Counted from the stretch's first letter, positions 20,647 through 33,800 are shown. The stretch: DNA of 64,000 bases from Holtermannia corniformis (GCA_001599935.1 BCIJ01000008.1:250395-314394), one strand, 5' to 3'. A program made the numbers and translations. The notes: generated from the sequence alone by a model not told the origin.

Positions 20647-21877
20647 TCAAGCCGCGTTCTTGAGCTCCCTCAGTTTCGCCATGACCCTGACCGGTTCCGT
20701 CTCGCCCGTCGCTCTCCTACATCCCAATCTGTCAGCACCCCTCCAGCCACGTGTACGTGATCCCGACTGACCTAGCGTGTTCCGTGCCCAAGCGCATGAA
20801 CACGTTCCACTGCTTTTCATCCCCAATCGTCGATTTGCCCGTCGTGCAACCATCTTTCAGAGCTGTTTCCAAGAGCCTGTGATCGCGTCAGCAAGCTCCC
20901 GTTACTATCGCTGCCAGCATGGATTGGTGATGCGGCTAGTTGACAGGAGGGTATGCAACGTACCGCTTCAAGCCCTCGTTATCTGGTTCGACACTCAGTC
21001 CGAATTTAGCGCTGCCTTTGGTATATTCATGCCCGTTCCAGACTTTGGTATCGTCTGGTAGTGTCGCGAGTTTACTGAGTGCTGCGTGCATCTCGGCAGG
21101 TGTGCCTGTGGTGGAATGGTCAGCCAGGCTCTATAGGGACAATGTGATCTTATCGCGGGGTAAAGAAGATATGGTAGTCTGAACTTGACTGACCCTCGAA
21201 GAAGCGGCCACAGCCTGCGAGGAAGAGCGTGTCGCTGACAAAGTCAGCTTACCCATGACGCGGAGATTAAGCGACGCACCCCGTGAACACGCCGCGTTCG
21301 CCCGTCTTCTTGTCTTCGACGAAGAAGCAGATCGAGTCTTGGGTATGGCAGGGAGTGTGGTAGCATCTGGTGACGTCTGATCAGCGCTGACCTGCTCCGA
21401 AGCCGGCAAACAACAAACTTGACGTCAATGTTCTGGCCGATCTTGAAGGCCGAACCCTCCTTGACGAGATCGGTCGTTCCGGGTGCTTGGTGTGAGCCAG
21501 CATAGGCTTTGATGGGCGATTTCTGTAGTTTGAGCTAGGAGATTGTAAACCATGAGGGTAAGCTGCGCTTCGGGCTGAGACGTACAAAGGTCGAGTTGCC
21601 GCCTGAACAACGTCAGTGCGGGTCGATAGCTCCAGATGAAGCTTACCAGAGTGGTCATCATGGTGATGGGTAGTGATCAACGTCGTGACCTATTTCACTG
21701 GTGAGCTTGTCGAAGCCAAGTGCATCCGCACAGACGCACCTTGACACCCTTGCCCTCTACCGCCTTTTGGATCTTCTTGGCATCATACGGATCGACGACA
21801 GCTGCCTCTTGCGACGCCTCGTCAATCACGAGGTACATCCAGTTATCGGACCGCGCTTGTATAGGGTGGATTTGCAT
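20647..21877 (-). CDS. Glyoxalase II (hydroxyacylglutathione hydrolase)
   Basis: A metallo-beta-lactamase-fold hydrolase of about 255 residues spread over many small exons. It begins MQIHPIQARSDNWMYLVIDE and carries the metal motif THHHDDHSGG (HxHxDH). It continues with PIKAYAGSHQAPGTTDLVKE, the downstream metal ligands in CYHTPCHTQDSICFF and DTLFLAGCGRFFEGTP, and glutathione-binding residues in KVWNGHEYT. The C-terminus is RVMAKLRELKNAA. It hydrolyses S-lactoylglutathione to lactate and glutathione in methylglyoxal detoxification. One exon is only 17 nt (21586-21602, encoding most of GNSTF). It is transcribed away from the SDR gene. Confidence 0.92.
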
Positions 21878-22172
21878 TCTGAGGCTGCGGTGACGTCAGC
21901 ACCGTCAGCCTCCGCATGCAAGACGCGCAGAGAACCTTGAGCCGGTAGCCAAATGTCTCGTATGGGTCTTGACTGCCTGTGTTGAGATGCGCCGTAGCAT
22001 GTTGCGTAGTCTAGCCGCCCATTGCTCGCGGTGGGATTGGTCTGTGCGCGGTGGAGGTCTCGCGTCATCCCCACGTGGGATCCCCCGAATCTGAAACGGG
22101 GCCAGCGTCGCCCGCCATGCGGCAACTCGAGCGTACCAGTACCAGCTCAACTCGCTGTCAACCTCGGTAGCA

Positions 22173-23602
22173 ATGACAGCGCCAGCACTCCACAAGGGCT
22201 CAGTCGCAGTCATCACCGGCGGAGCGTGAGTCCACCTCGACCCTCGTCTTCCTCCCCGAGCTGACTTGCCTCGTGCAGCTCCGGCATCGGCCTTGCGGCT
22301 GCGTGCTACTATGCCAAAGTCGGCATGCACATCTTCCTCGCCGATATCAACCAAGAGAACCTCGACAAGGCGATCGACAAAGTCAAGGCCGTGCCTGGCG
22401 TCGGCGATGTCAAGGGCATGAAGGTCGATGTGTCCAAGCTCGACGAGGTCGTTGCGCTCAAGGAGGCGGTGCTGGATGAGTTTGGCGAGGTTGGTCTATG
22501 CAATCAGTGGGGGAGGCAGAGACTGAATGATGCACATAGGTCGGGATCCTCATGAACAATGCCGGAATCGGCACTCAAACGCCCGCGTTCAGCCTCACGA
22601 CGCCACTCAAAGACCTCCAACAGAGCTGGCACACGCTCCTCGACGTCAACTTTGGCGGCATCCTGAACGGGACTCAAGTCTTTGCGCCGATCATGGCCAA
22701 GCAGGAAAACGTGTCGGTCATCATCAACACTGGATCAAAGCAAGTGTGTACTACCGCGCAGGCGAGTGTCGATGCTGACGGGAGATAGGGTATCACGTGC
22801 CCTCCGTACGTCCTTGCTGATCTCGGAGGTTTGCTACGGTGTGTGTGGCTGATGGCGCGCGGATAGGGGCAATGCGGGGTACAACGTCTCGAAAGCGGCC
22901 GTCAAGACGCTCACCGAGCAGCGTCAGTGATGTGCTACACAGAGGCATGACATACTGACAGGTCGCAGTCGCGCACGAGCTTCGCAGCATTCCCGGCTCA
23001 AACTGCTCTGCACATCTCTTCGTGTGAGTTCTTTGCCATCTTGCTCTTCAACCATCATGCCGCTGCCGTTCCGTCCGTCATTTCGTCATGAGATCTGTTG
23101 GACGCACACTACTGACGTTCCCCACAGCCCCGGCTGGACCCACACAGGCATGACCGGCGCCGTCGCCGATTCGACCGACAAGCCCTCAGGCGCCTGGACG
23201 GCCGACCAAACGGTCGAATACATGATTGAACGTGTGTTCGAAAAGGGCGATTTCTACGTCCTTGTCCCAGACAATGACTGCTCTTCGGTTAGACCTTTGC
23301 CTCTACCCGCGTTCTGAACATGTACTGAGACGGATCGGCAGAAACTGGATCAATTGCGCGTGGCGTGGAGTCTGGGCGACGTGATTGAGAACCGACCTGC
23401 GTTATCGCGCTGGCACCCGAGCTGTACGTCGTGCCGTTGCGCTCTTCTTCATCGGTGCCCGGCTTCGATCCTCACTTGGCGAGGTGGATGCTAACGTCTC
23501 GCAGACAAAGCGCGCTTTGACGAATACGTGCTCGCAGGCCAAGGTCTCCCACCGCGCTCGCGCTCCCGAGGTCGCCCAAGCAACGGTTTCGACCGCGCTT
23601 GA
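22173..23602 (+). CDS. Short-chain dehydrogenase/reductase
   Basis: A classical SDR of roughly 300 residues with several introns of about 50 nt. The cofactor site TGGASGIGLA is split by intron 1. An Asp follows beta-2 (FLADINQEN), suggesting NAD preference. Then come the NNAG motif (ILMNNAGIG), INTGSKQG with the likely catalytic Ser, and the active-site YNVSKAAVK (YxxxK). The C-terminal part has PGWTHTGMTGAVADST and ENRPALSRWHPS, and ends SNGFDRA. Substrate cannot be deduced. The start is the first ATG from which the Rossmann motif is in frame after splicing. Confidence 0.88.
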
Positions 23603-23791
23603 GCGCCAATCCCAATCCCGTTGTACAGTTGTACAGTCGCCGCACAGTCGAGTAAAGTGATGCATTGACAATGCAATGCTATATACACTGGGGGTTGATG
23701 GCTACACAGGATGATGCGATGGAGTGCTACGCTGCGAAATGCTGAATGAATGAACAGAGACGAGAGGAAAACGAATCAGACTAAAGGATCC

Positions 23792-25178
23792 TTACGAGCG
23801 TGAGCCGGCGCCGTCGAGCGCCTTGTCATTCTTCTTGAGCTTGAGCGTCAGCCCGAGACCAGGCGGATCACTCTGTCTCGCCGCTTTGAGCTTCTTGCTG
23901 GCTGGTGCCGCAATCGACACGATCGCCGATGTAGACTGGCGAGCGCGCCGCTTGGTGCCGCCGCTGGCGCTCGCGCTGGGGTCGAGGTTGAGCGGAGGCA
24001 TCCACGGCTGGTAGACGTACTGCCGGTCCTGGTCTGTCTTGGAGGCATCAGCGCTGGTGGAGGAGCCGGGCGTTGTCAAAGGTTGACGACCGGAAACGGT
24101 GCTCGTGCCTGCCGTCGCGGGTGTCAACAGGAAGGAAAGCGGCGTGTACGGCGTCGGGGGCAGAACCGCGCTGTGGTCTCGAAGCCAGCCTATAGGGTGT
24201 GAGCGGGCTCAAGCGATGGCGCGGACCAACGTTCTGAACGGCAGTGAAACACAAACTCGAGGATCGGGCTCTCCATGTGATCTTGGTATTCTAGCGCAAA
24301 GTGCCGTTGCTTGGCTACCTTGTGCGGCGTCTTGAGCCTGTGCACTGGGTCAGTATACTGGCCTTGTAGCTCGTCGTCCGGCACGCACGTCAGACCATTC
24401 CCAACATCCCTATTGGCGACCCCGACACCCTTGCTTGCGATCAGGCAATACTCTGGCGCGGGCACAAAGTCGACGAAGGAGATGCGCTTTTCCGTGCGCT
24501 TTGCGTCGGTCGCTGTTGTTTCCGGGATCTCGGTCGTGATGTAATTGATCCGGTGCAGGGTGACGATCAACGTGCGTTCTTCGTCGTCGTGTTTCTCTGC
24601 TGCCGTCTGCGCTGGTGAGTGGGGCGTACGGGTAGAGAGAGCGGTACGCACGAATGCTAGCTCGCGCCGCCGATCGGGTGCCGTGTAGTGGCCTGAGAGC
24701 GTGATGAATGGGTCTTCGGCTGTACGTGGGAGCGTGCCACCGGTCAGCCAAATGGGCGGTTTGGTGATGAGCGGGAGCGAAGGTGGCGGAGCGGGAGGAA
24801 CGAGATCTGCTCCCCATCAACGTTTGCGGACTGAACGTCGTCACTGCACATACACAGGTGCGCCGCGATATCCCACTGCTTGAGCTTATGATCCTCCCAC
24901 CCGACCTCGACCTCGAATTCGATCACGTCTTTGCGATCGCCCAGGCTCGCAAACACCTCCATGCGCCTGTCGGAGCGCAGGAGATCCCATTTGCGTTGGT
25001 CGACGATATCGGTCGTTGCAAACGAGAGCGAGTTCCGCGAGGGCAGATAGCACCCTGGTGGGACGTCGCGGTCGACTGGAGACTCTGGAACTTCTTGCGA
25101 GACGAAGTTGGAGCGAGTCCGGACGGGTGGGCGGAGCAGCAGAGAGGCCGTCAGGTTGGTGATTGGGCAGGTTGGCAT
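23792..25178 (-). CDS. Conserved-looking protein of unknown function, basic C-terminus
   Basis: I do not recognise the family. The spliced product is about 440 residues. Exon 1 (MPTCPITNLTASLLLRPPVR...) contains SDRRMEVFASLGDRKDVIEF. A second exon follows a GTATGT donor and contains ITKPPIWLTGGTLPRTAEDP, then RTLIVTLHRINYIT and FVDFVPAPEYCLIASKGVGV. After another intron comes WLRDHSAVLPPTPYTPLSFL. The tail is Ser/Ala-rich and basic (GGTKRRARQS, APASKKLKAARQSD), which fits nuclear localisation. The middle looks like a beta-rich globular domain. Two introns restore one continuous frame. Confidence 0.6.
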
Positions 25179-25685
25179 GTTGGATCCTAGAGTGGGGTTA
25201 TAGCCTACCGCGCAGGCGGTGCCGCAGAGTGTGATCGGCGTTCTTGTCGCTGCTCGCTGTGGTGATTTGCGAGTGATCAGCGCTGTCCGCCGGCCAGTGC
25301 CACACTGACCAGTGCACTACGGTCCTGCCGTAGCACCACGGAACTGTCGCTCACACGCCCTCGGAGACTCTAGTTGGCTCCTCTGCGCTGCTCTCAGTGA
25401 GCTTGTGCGTGTTCTTGCCTTCCAAAGGACACAACTGACTTGATCCACCATTCCTGCTGACGGGGCTCCACTCCAACAGGCCTACCCACGCCGCGATGCT
25501 ACCGCGCACGACTACCTCGCCGCGGTCACCCTCGTAGGCGTGCCGTAAGAGCTCGCACCGCTTCCGCGCGTCACTGCACGGCCACTATCCACTCTTGGGA
25601 AGACGGCGAGGCAGCAGCGACAGCGCAGGTCTATCAGCTAGATCGGCTTACAGATACCACGAACGAGTAACGCTTGGAAGAGATC
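25179..25685. other. Divergent intergenic region
   Basis: No supported gene between the unknown protein and synaptobrevin. The synaptobrevin 5'UTR and the first two bases of its start codon lie at the right edge. Confidence 0.35.
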
Positions 25686-26478
25686 ATGTGCGTATGCGGA
25701 CGGTGAGACGATAGAGGCCAGGGCGGGCGGCGAGCCATCGCAAGCCTTGATGGCATCACCTGCGTAGATGTGGTCGCGTCCGACCTCTGCTCTTCCACAG
25801 CTGGCTACACTGACTTGCAACTCACTGACCGTTCAGGTCGGTGACAGTGATAGTCCCAAAGCTGACACCACAGGTCCGCCGAACCATATGACCCCTACAT
25901 CCCCGCTGGCGGCGCCGGCGGGTCCAACCCAGCACGCCAGGACCAAGGCAAGCAAGGCAACAAAAAGGTGCGTCCGCTCTCTTCTCCACGACGCCATCCA
26001 CCACCATCTCGGATTCGACCCCTCACCTCGCTGCGAATCCCAACTGACCGAGCCCCCAGATTGCCGACATCCAAGCCCAGATCGACTCGACGGTCGATAT
26101 CATGCATGACAACATTACCAAAGTCGCCGAGCGCGGCGAGCGCCTTGATGCCTTGCAGGACAAGACTGGTGCGTCAGAGTTGTTCGGGGTATGTTTGAGA
26201 TCCTGATCAGCCTAGACACGCTCGCGGTCTCTGCTCAAGGCTTCAGGCGGGGCGCAAACCGCGTCAGGAAGCAGATGTGGTCTGTCCCGACCTCGCACCG
26301 TTTTACACAGAGAGCTGACGTATCACAGGTGGAAAGACATGAAGATGAGGGCTATCCTGATAGTCGGTGTCATCCTCTTGTTGATTGTCATCATTGTCCC
26401 GATCGTCACTGCGTATGTTGCGCCCGACTCGTTCTGCATCTCGCGCTGATGACAACCTACAGCGTCAACAAGAAGTAG
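25686..26478 (+). CDS. Synaptobrevin/VAMP family R-SNARE (Snc-like)
   Basis: The product is 122 residues from six exons that sum in frame. It has a short variable head with EPYDPYIP and GGAGG, a full R-SNARE motif ([36 protein letters not shown] with the zero-layer Arg), the juxtamembrane RKQMWWKDMKMR, and a single C-terminal transmembrane anchor ([20 protein letters not shown]). It mediates fusion of secretory vesicles with the plasma membrane. The start codon appears split: AT at 25686-25687, then a 186-nt intron with a GTGCGT donor, then G at 25874 followed by TCC GCC GAA. The frame starting at the ATG at 25888 does not splice onto the SNARE motif. Confidence 0.9.
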
Positions 26479-26682
26479 GCCATTGACGGTAATGACCTTG
26501 TACACGTCTCTATCCAACGGCTTGATGACGGCTTGCGCTTCGTTGTGATTTCTGGAATGTCCCGGCTGGTGGGGCATTGGCGATGTATGACTGCTTTCCG
26601 CTGCCTCGGCTCAGCCGCGTTCCCTTGTGCGACCGCTCAGTGTAGATACCACACCAAGCACATCTAAATAATACATTCACCT

Positions 26683-29600
26683 CTACTCCCAATCCATCTT
26701 CTCCACATACGCCTTGATATCCGAATGGATATCCTCGTGCACCAACTCACTGCGCCCACTTGCGATCCGTAGAATCGCCTCGTTCAACGCCCCGTTCCCC
26801 AGGATATCCACATGATCCGCCCTGTTCTTCATCAGCCCGTCCCTATCCTCGATCCGCCCAGACTCACGTCTGCGGCCCGCCACGCAGATCAAACTCCAAA
26901 GGCTGGTGCACGAGCTCGCGCGTCACAACCGGGATATTCGCCGGGTTCCACGGCGTGTTCCCAAACCACGTCTTGACGCAGCATGTGCCCAGCGAGATGG
27001 TCGAGATCGTGCCGTCGCCTTGACCGAACTTGACGCCGGAGCGGACTTCGGGGATCGAGCCTTTGACCGAGACGGCGGAATCGATCCATTGTGAGCGCGC
27101 GAGGGGGAAATCGAGTGGCGTGCGCTGGGTCGTGGCGTTGTTGCAGTCGTTCGAGGGGTCGGACGCGTCGCACTGCGATGGGTTACGTGTCTGTGTAACA
27201 GTCGGTCAAGGGGCGTACGGTGGCACTCTCGTTGACGCCGTCGGAGCGCGAGTCGTCCTGCTCAAACTCGCCCTGCATGTACCAGTACGAGCGCTAGTGG
27301 GTCAGCGCCAGCAGCTTGAAATTGAGAGCGGTGCTGACTTCAGTCTCCTTGCCATGCCCGTACAGACAATAGATCTTTAGTGACGGCGCGATCGGCAGTC
27401 TACGAAGCCATGCGTGAGTCTCTGCACAGCCCCGTACGACAGCGACTCACTGCACCTCCAGAGGATTGCCCCACTTGACCCGTCAGCACAACCCTAACCT
27501 CATGTATCTCAGACCCACCTTGCGGTGATCTTTCGCATTCGCAATCAACTTGTCCGGGTCGTTCTCAAACCCATAGCTGTAGTTGTTTTCAATCATCCGC
27601 TGAAACGTCGGTGGAGTGTGCAATAGCACGTAGTTGCTCGCGTCGTGCATTGTCAGGTTTGGCGATACCGTCTCGTTAGAGAGCTCGGTCTCGTCAGAGG
27701 ATGTCTTCATGTGGCGAAAGGAGAGGAAGCGGCCGTGCGTGTCGGTCGCGTTAGCAGGGTCGTCCTGATTGGATCAGTTCAAGTCTGCTTAGTGACTGGT
27801 AGGCCTTACCGGCGCGCTCTCGTGGTCACCCCAGATACGGTTTCCCCCCTGCAGCTGCTTCAGCAACCCTCTGTCTCACAGCGCAGATGTATTGACCTTG
27901 ACCCACATCGAGCTCGCACCAGGCCACCGCCTGAACAGCTTTGCCCGTTCCTTGCGCGAGAAGAACTGTGCTCGTTCAGCCTTGCTACTGGGCGTGCGCA
28001 TGAATCAACCTTTTCGAGGACCCAGGAACCAGCCGGGTTCTGTCAGCTGTCAGCGGCTCTGACAGTGTGCGTCAACCAGTGCAGCGCACGATTTCGACTG
28101 TATCCCGCATCTCGCCCGATAGAAACGCTGTCATTGCTTTCGTGACGCCTGGGTGAATGTCATCAGCAGTTTATTGGATGGCAAGCTCGGTGCGCACCGA
28201 GTAGTGAGCCTGCGACGTTGATCCAAGCTTCGAGATGATCCTAGACTGTCAGCTTGGGCGTAAATTGTCATACCACCACTCACCTCGACCCACGTTGGGC
28301 CTCCACCACCGCCAAAGCCATGCTCATCAGGCTCTGCTTCGACCCATTTCATACTTGATCCCGTCAGTCGCGTGTGGACCGACGGTAGATACACTCACAA
28401 ATACTGCGCAGGTCAGACAGCGGTCTCCTTCGACCAGGCATAACACCCACCTGAACGACTGTACCACCCATCCTGAGCGCGGTATCAGCACCCCCTCCAG
28501 GCCTGGGACAAGACACACGAATGCGAGCACAGCACAACCTTGTGACCGTTCGTCTTGTGGTAGAGCTCAATCTTGTTCTTGAGCCGGGTAAAGTAGGCGT
28601 CGCGGACTTCGAGGTTGTAGTATGACAACCGCCTGTTGCCAAGCTTTAGCGCGACGCTTGCACGGTAACTGCGACTGACCAGTCGTACGCCGCCATGTCC
28701 ATCGAGTTGGTATCGTAGCCGATCGCCGCGAGGTTCTCGACAATCTTTTGCCAGATCCAATAGCCTTGGATGAACTCGGACTGCGCGGCACGTCAGATCT
28801 TGCAGCGGAAATGTGAGACAGCGTGCGTGAACTCACGGCTGCGTCGAGACCTTGGGCAGCGCGTACTTTGTACCCGGCTGGATCGAGCCCGGTCTCGGGG
28901 TCCAAGCTGAGTGCTTGCAGCCACCGTTCCCTGTCGGCAGGTCAGTTGGGCACGCTTTGGACGGAATGATACCCACTTGTCTGATATGACGGCCTACCAA
29001 GCCAGTCAGCCAGATATACAACCATCGCTCAACATTGACACATACCCGGATCATAGTAGCCGTCCCCTGCGCACCGACATCAGCTTGTCGCCCGGCTTCA
29101 GCACGAGACATCAACCACGCACCCACAACCTCTTCCTAAAGAAACTCCTCGCCATAGGTTCTGTCCCCCAGCTCTCCAGACCAGTCGAGATGATCCCCGG
29201 GATCAGAATCACAGGATGGTGCTTCTTGAGCCCCTCGGTCGCCGCCAGGGTCTCGCCGATTGTAAAGTCTCGATTCTCCATTGCTTTACGGGCCGCTAGG
29301 TGCGTATGTCAGCGCTATCGCCGGAGGGAGATGGAGAGGGACATACTTTCGATCACTGTGAGGTTACTGAGGAGATCTCGCGGATCGAAAGCTGTGGGCA
29401 GGTTGGCCCAGATCTCCATCATGTCGGTGCTTGTTCTGCCGTGTCTTGTCAGCTTGCAACAACCGGGCTTGTGCGTCAAGTGAGACGTACGGGAAGCCAG
29501 ACATGGGACTCATCACGGCGAGTGCGGCGGCGATGCCTAGCAAGATACCCCTACATCCCAACAGGCGTCAGCTGAGCGCAAGGCCGACAATAGGGTCGAG

Positions 29601-30184
29601 GCGGCGCACGCTGGGAAAAAAAACTGCAGAGTGCGCGATATCAGTATCACGTTACAGAGTCCGTGTTAGAGTGTGGCCGACCTTGCGACCGAACACCCAT
29701 TCTTTCCATGATTGTGGCTTGCGGATGCCTCCAAGCGGTTTGCCGTCCTTGAAGAATCCGTCGGAGAGATCTATGTCATGGGAAGCGCCATCAGTTCTGA
29801 GAATGGCAGCTTGTACATGGGTTGGGTTCGTACCGATATCGTTGAAGGGCGTGCCCGGAGCTGAAGCCAGTCAGCAGTCGCTCGCTATATATAGTCGCAA
29901 AACGTCACATACCAAGCAGCTTGTGCGCGGATCAAGATGTTGAGCTACGATCACTCCGTTCGGTTCACATGCATACCTTGTAGTGGCCATCTTGCTGCAT
30001 GCCACATCGAATCAGCACGCGTACTTTGCTCGAGCCTTTACAGTCGACCGACCTTTCTCAACTTGACCGCGAGCTCCTCGATGCCGCCTTCGACGCGCTC
30101 CTTGAAGGACAAGCTGTGGTCTTTAGTCTTCCCTGTACGCTTCCTAGGTCCACTCGTTTCGTCTTCTTTGCTTGGAGACGCCAT
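26683..30184 (-). CDS. LRO1: Phospholipid:diacylglycerol acyltransferase (PDAT, Lro1-like)
   Basis: A long gene with many introns, encoding an ER membrane acyltransferase that moves an acyl group from a phospholipid to diacylglycerol to form triacylglycerol. Landmarks in order: a basic N-terminus (MASPSKEDETSGPRKRTGKT); a hydrophobic segment near the start; GYWIWQKIVENLAAIGYDT; NLEVRDAYFTRLKNKIELY; the lipase elbow HKVVLCSHSMGGTVVQ with the catalytic Ser codon split by an intron; YFMKWVEAEPDEHG; a GGGGG loop; and, near the C-terminus, ADHVDILGNGALNEAILRIA with the catalytic His region. A 5-nt exon TATTT (28399-28403) joins VVQ to MKWVEA as YF. Confidence 0.93.
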
Positions 30185-30858
30185 GATGCTGCGCCTGCGC
30201 GCTGCTGCTGTTGCGTTTCAGCTGGCAGCTAAAGTCTGTGCGGTGCACGAGTGCCTCGAAGGTTTCACGTGGAGCGATCGGCGCATCAGGCGCGCCAGGC
30301 TTGACGAGCCTAACTGGGTGGTAGGCTCACCAAGTACGAACACTTCCTCGCAACAGAGTCACGATGGACAGAGCCCAAGCAGGACTGCTGTAAGCTGTCA
30401 CATAGCTCGTGCATGCAGTGGTACTACTCATTCCATCGGAAGAAGAACACATCGTCCTCGTCGACCGCCCTCGGGTCGGTTCGGAGTCGCCGCCGGACGG
30501 AAGTTGCTAACGGGGGGGCGCACGATCGCATCGCCAGTCGAGTGAGCGGCAAAAGTTGAAACGACACGCACTCGAACCGGCACCGCACCGAGCGCTACTA
30601 AAATCTCAAGTCAGCACTCGACGCAGGCCGCACACACCGTCACAAACGACCATTAAAAGTTCAAGTGAGCGATCAGTGCACTTGACTGTGTCATCTGGAC
30701 GAAAACGAGACAAAACGAGCTCGGCCGAGTGATCGACCGTTTGGCATATAGCTGCAACAAGCATCGTCTTCGGTTGCCGACAAGTCGAAAAAACACTTCT
30801 GTCATAGTTACACGACTCGCTCGTAGGTCGAGCCTAGCGGCCGCCACCTCTAGCTACC
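30185..30858. other. Divergent intergenic region, PDAT and PPR promoters
   Basis: No supported gene in about 670 bp between two divergent start codons. Short open frames have no domains or splice support. Confidence 0.4.
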
Positions 30859-33800
30859 ATGTTGACCAAAGCGGCGTGAGTCACCATCTCTCGAGTTCGT
30901 ACGGCCTAGTGCTCACTCTGAACATAGAACCCACCTGCGACCACTGCTTCGGCTGTCGCACCAAAACCTCCCGACTGACGCCTTTTCATCCAACCCTTCC
31001 ATCCTCCATCACCTCCACAACGGCTCGAACGCGTCGTCGACAGCTATCGCTCAACAAGGCAGCAATGCCACAGCATCAGGGTTCGCCGGAGCTTCGGGCG
31101 CAGGTGCAGGGAGCGGTCGGTACGGCTACCAGGGCCCGTTCAGGTCACTGCTGCATCTGCAGACGACTAACCCCGCGCAACCGTTGACGTCGAGCAACTC
31201 GACGAGCGAGGACGATGACCGCCGATTGCAGGTCTTGCGCGCGCACCGGCCATCGCGCTCAACTTCGCCCTCACCTGCAACGGCTTCCAAGACGCAGCAC
31301 AAGCCTGCTCAGACGCGCGTCTTGTTCATCGAAGACAAGCCGCCAAGGCGCGAGATTGCTGCTAGCGCAGCAGAGAGCTCGAGTGCCAGGCGGAGCTCAA
31401 TCTCGTACCCTTCGGCATCCGCGCAGCGACCGGCTGCCAAGCGGACAAAGGCCGACCTCTTCATGGTCGGCATCGGACGGGCACCGCACCCATCCGCTGC
31501 GCGCGTCTACTCGACACGCGCCGTGATTGAGCGCTCGTCGTCTTCAAACTTGCTACCCACCATCCCGGCGTCATCCCGACCGACCCCGCAAACGCGCTTG
31601 GGTGTCAGTCGACCACGGAGCAACTCAACCTCGGCACTGCCTCCCACCAAGGCGACATTCAGCGGCGCAGCCGAAGCCGACGTTGTACAGTCGATCCCAT
31701 CAGCCGAAGCTGAGCTCGACAAGGCATACTACGATGCACTCCGCACAGCTATCAAGTCGGGTGGCCGCAACCGCGTCCACGACCTGATTGCGCGCTACCG
31801 CTCTAGCCGGACGCCGCCCGCCTTTGCCGGCGTCGACACGCCCATCGGACCGTTGACCATCACTCACAACACCCCGGCGGCCGACATTCCACTGCCGTCG
31901 AGCTACAGTCTGCAGACGTACAACCTCTGCCTTGCAGGTCTACTCAACGCTCGCACGGCAGGCGACTCGATCGCACCGATCCTCGAAACGTACAATGAGA
32001 TGCTCGAGCGCGATATTTTGCCCAACGGCCAGACGTACGCGATCGTGATCCGCGCGCTGTGTAGCCGCGAACAGGATATCCAGTTTGCCGTCAAGCGCTG
32101 GGAGGAGGACAGGCACTGGCGTTCGTGGGAGCTCGATCTGGTACACGGCGGGCCAAAGGGCAACCGCGCGCCGTACGAAGAAGGCGAGACAAAGGACACG
32201 CTCGACTCGTATCTCAAAGAGGGCAACTATGCGTCAGCCCTCCGCCTCTTCCGTGCCGCCGTCGGATACCAGGCCAAGGCGTTCAAATTCCACTCGCCCG
32301 TCTACATTGATCTGGTCAAAGCGTGCGCCGAGCGCGGAGACGTCGATGCCGCCGTCGAAGTGTTTGCACACGCCGAGAAGCACAACGTTGGTGATGCGCG
32401 CAGCTTGCTGTGCCACGTCCTGACAGCGTACGGCAAGAAGAAGGACGTGCGCGGGATCAACGAGGTCTGGAACGAGTACCGTCGTTTGGCAGACGCGGAC
32501 GGGTTCGGCGCTGTCGAGGGTGAAGCTGTCGACCCGCAGAGTGCGTTCGCTCGCACACGCAACATGTGGCATTCCGCTGTGCACGCCTACATCTTGGCAG
32601 GGGATACGCCCGCCGCGCTGGCGTTGCTGGAACAGCAAATTGCCGCGTACGACCCGGACGCTGGCTTGACCGAAGCTCAGCGCGCTAGCGCGTCGCAGCC
32701 CCCTCCTCCGACTTTCCTCACCTTTGGATCCATCATCGAAGCTCTCGTCGAGGTTGACAAGACCGAGGAGGCGTTCACATGGTGGCAAAAGGCTTTGCGG
32801 TCCGCCAAGCAGCTCGAACCGTGCTCGTCTCCGACAGTACCGTTGCCGTCTTCGGCCAAGCTGATCGACAAGCTGATTGAAGAGGACCGGACCGACCTTG
32901 CTTTGTCGGTCGCGCGAGAGCTCACGGCCGAGGGAAAGCAGACGTACGACCACGCTCGTATTCGCCGCGTCGTCCTGCTACTCGCTGTCAAGGGAGCGCG
33001 CGCCCGTCAAGCCGGTGATCTTGCGGCAGAGAAGACGTGGCTCAACAAAGCGGTCGCGCTTGTCCACGATGCAGCCGGTACCTCACCCCTGCGCCTTTCG
33101 CTCGCTCCGACGGATGCCTTGTTCGGCGGTCTCATCGCTGCAGGTCGCTTCACCCACCTAGTGCAGCTTCTCGACCTCCTCACGCCTCCGACGGCCGTCA
33201 ACCCGGGTTACGGCGTCCTTCTTGAGCCTCACCTCGAGGCACTCGTCAATGCTTCAGACGTACCACTCGCAATCCGCGTTCGAGGCTTCAACGCCTTCCT
33301 TCGTCATGGATCCCGCCACTCGCCACAAGTACGCGCTCGCTTGCTAGAGCAGTACAAGGTCTCTCGCGCGCACGTTTCGTCGCCCAAAGATCTCGACCTT
33401 GAGCCTTACAGCTGGCGCAGGCTGACCATGATCTTTGCCGACATCGGCAAGCAGGATCCTGACCTCTTGCTAGACTTCCAAGCCGAGACACTCGCATTCG
33501 TCGATGACCTCGTCATCCTGGCGGGCAACAAGTCGACGGGCGGCGTTCTCTCACAGTGGCGATCGACCGACGTCGTGGAAGATCTCGCGGTTGTACTGCT
33601 TGATCAGTTTGGTCAGGATCGCGTGTTGGCCTCGCTCGAGGCCATCTTTGACAAACCGTTTGCCGAGAGGATGCTTGAGCGCATCTCAGCCCCTATCGCT
33701 ATCCAGAACTCGAGCGAGCCTGCTGAATTCGTCATGCCGCCTAGCCCGCACTCCTCGCCGTCATCGCTGCAACCTGTGACCCCGACCTACTCGCCTCAGC

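Noticed and set aside
20362..20760. 133-codon plus-strand frame between BTB gene 4 and glyoxalase II
   Set aside because: Its right end runs antisense over the 3' end of the glyoxalase II gene, composition is His/Arg/Ser-rich, and no paralog or splice signals support it.
30560..30600. Minus-strand CCGGTTCGAGTGC resembling a T-arm
   Set aside because: No matching stem, D-arm or acceptor stem; region is a promoter gap.
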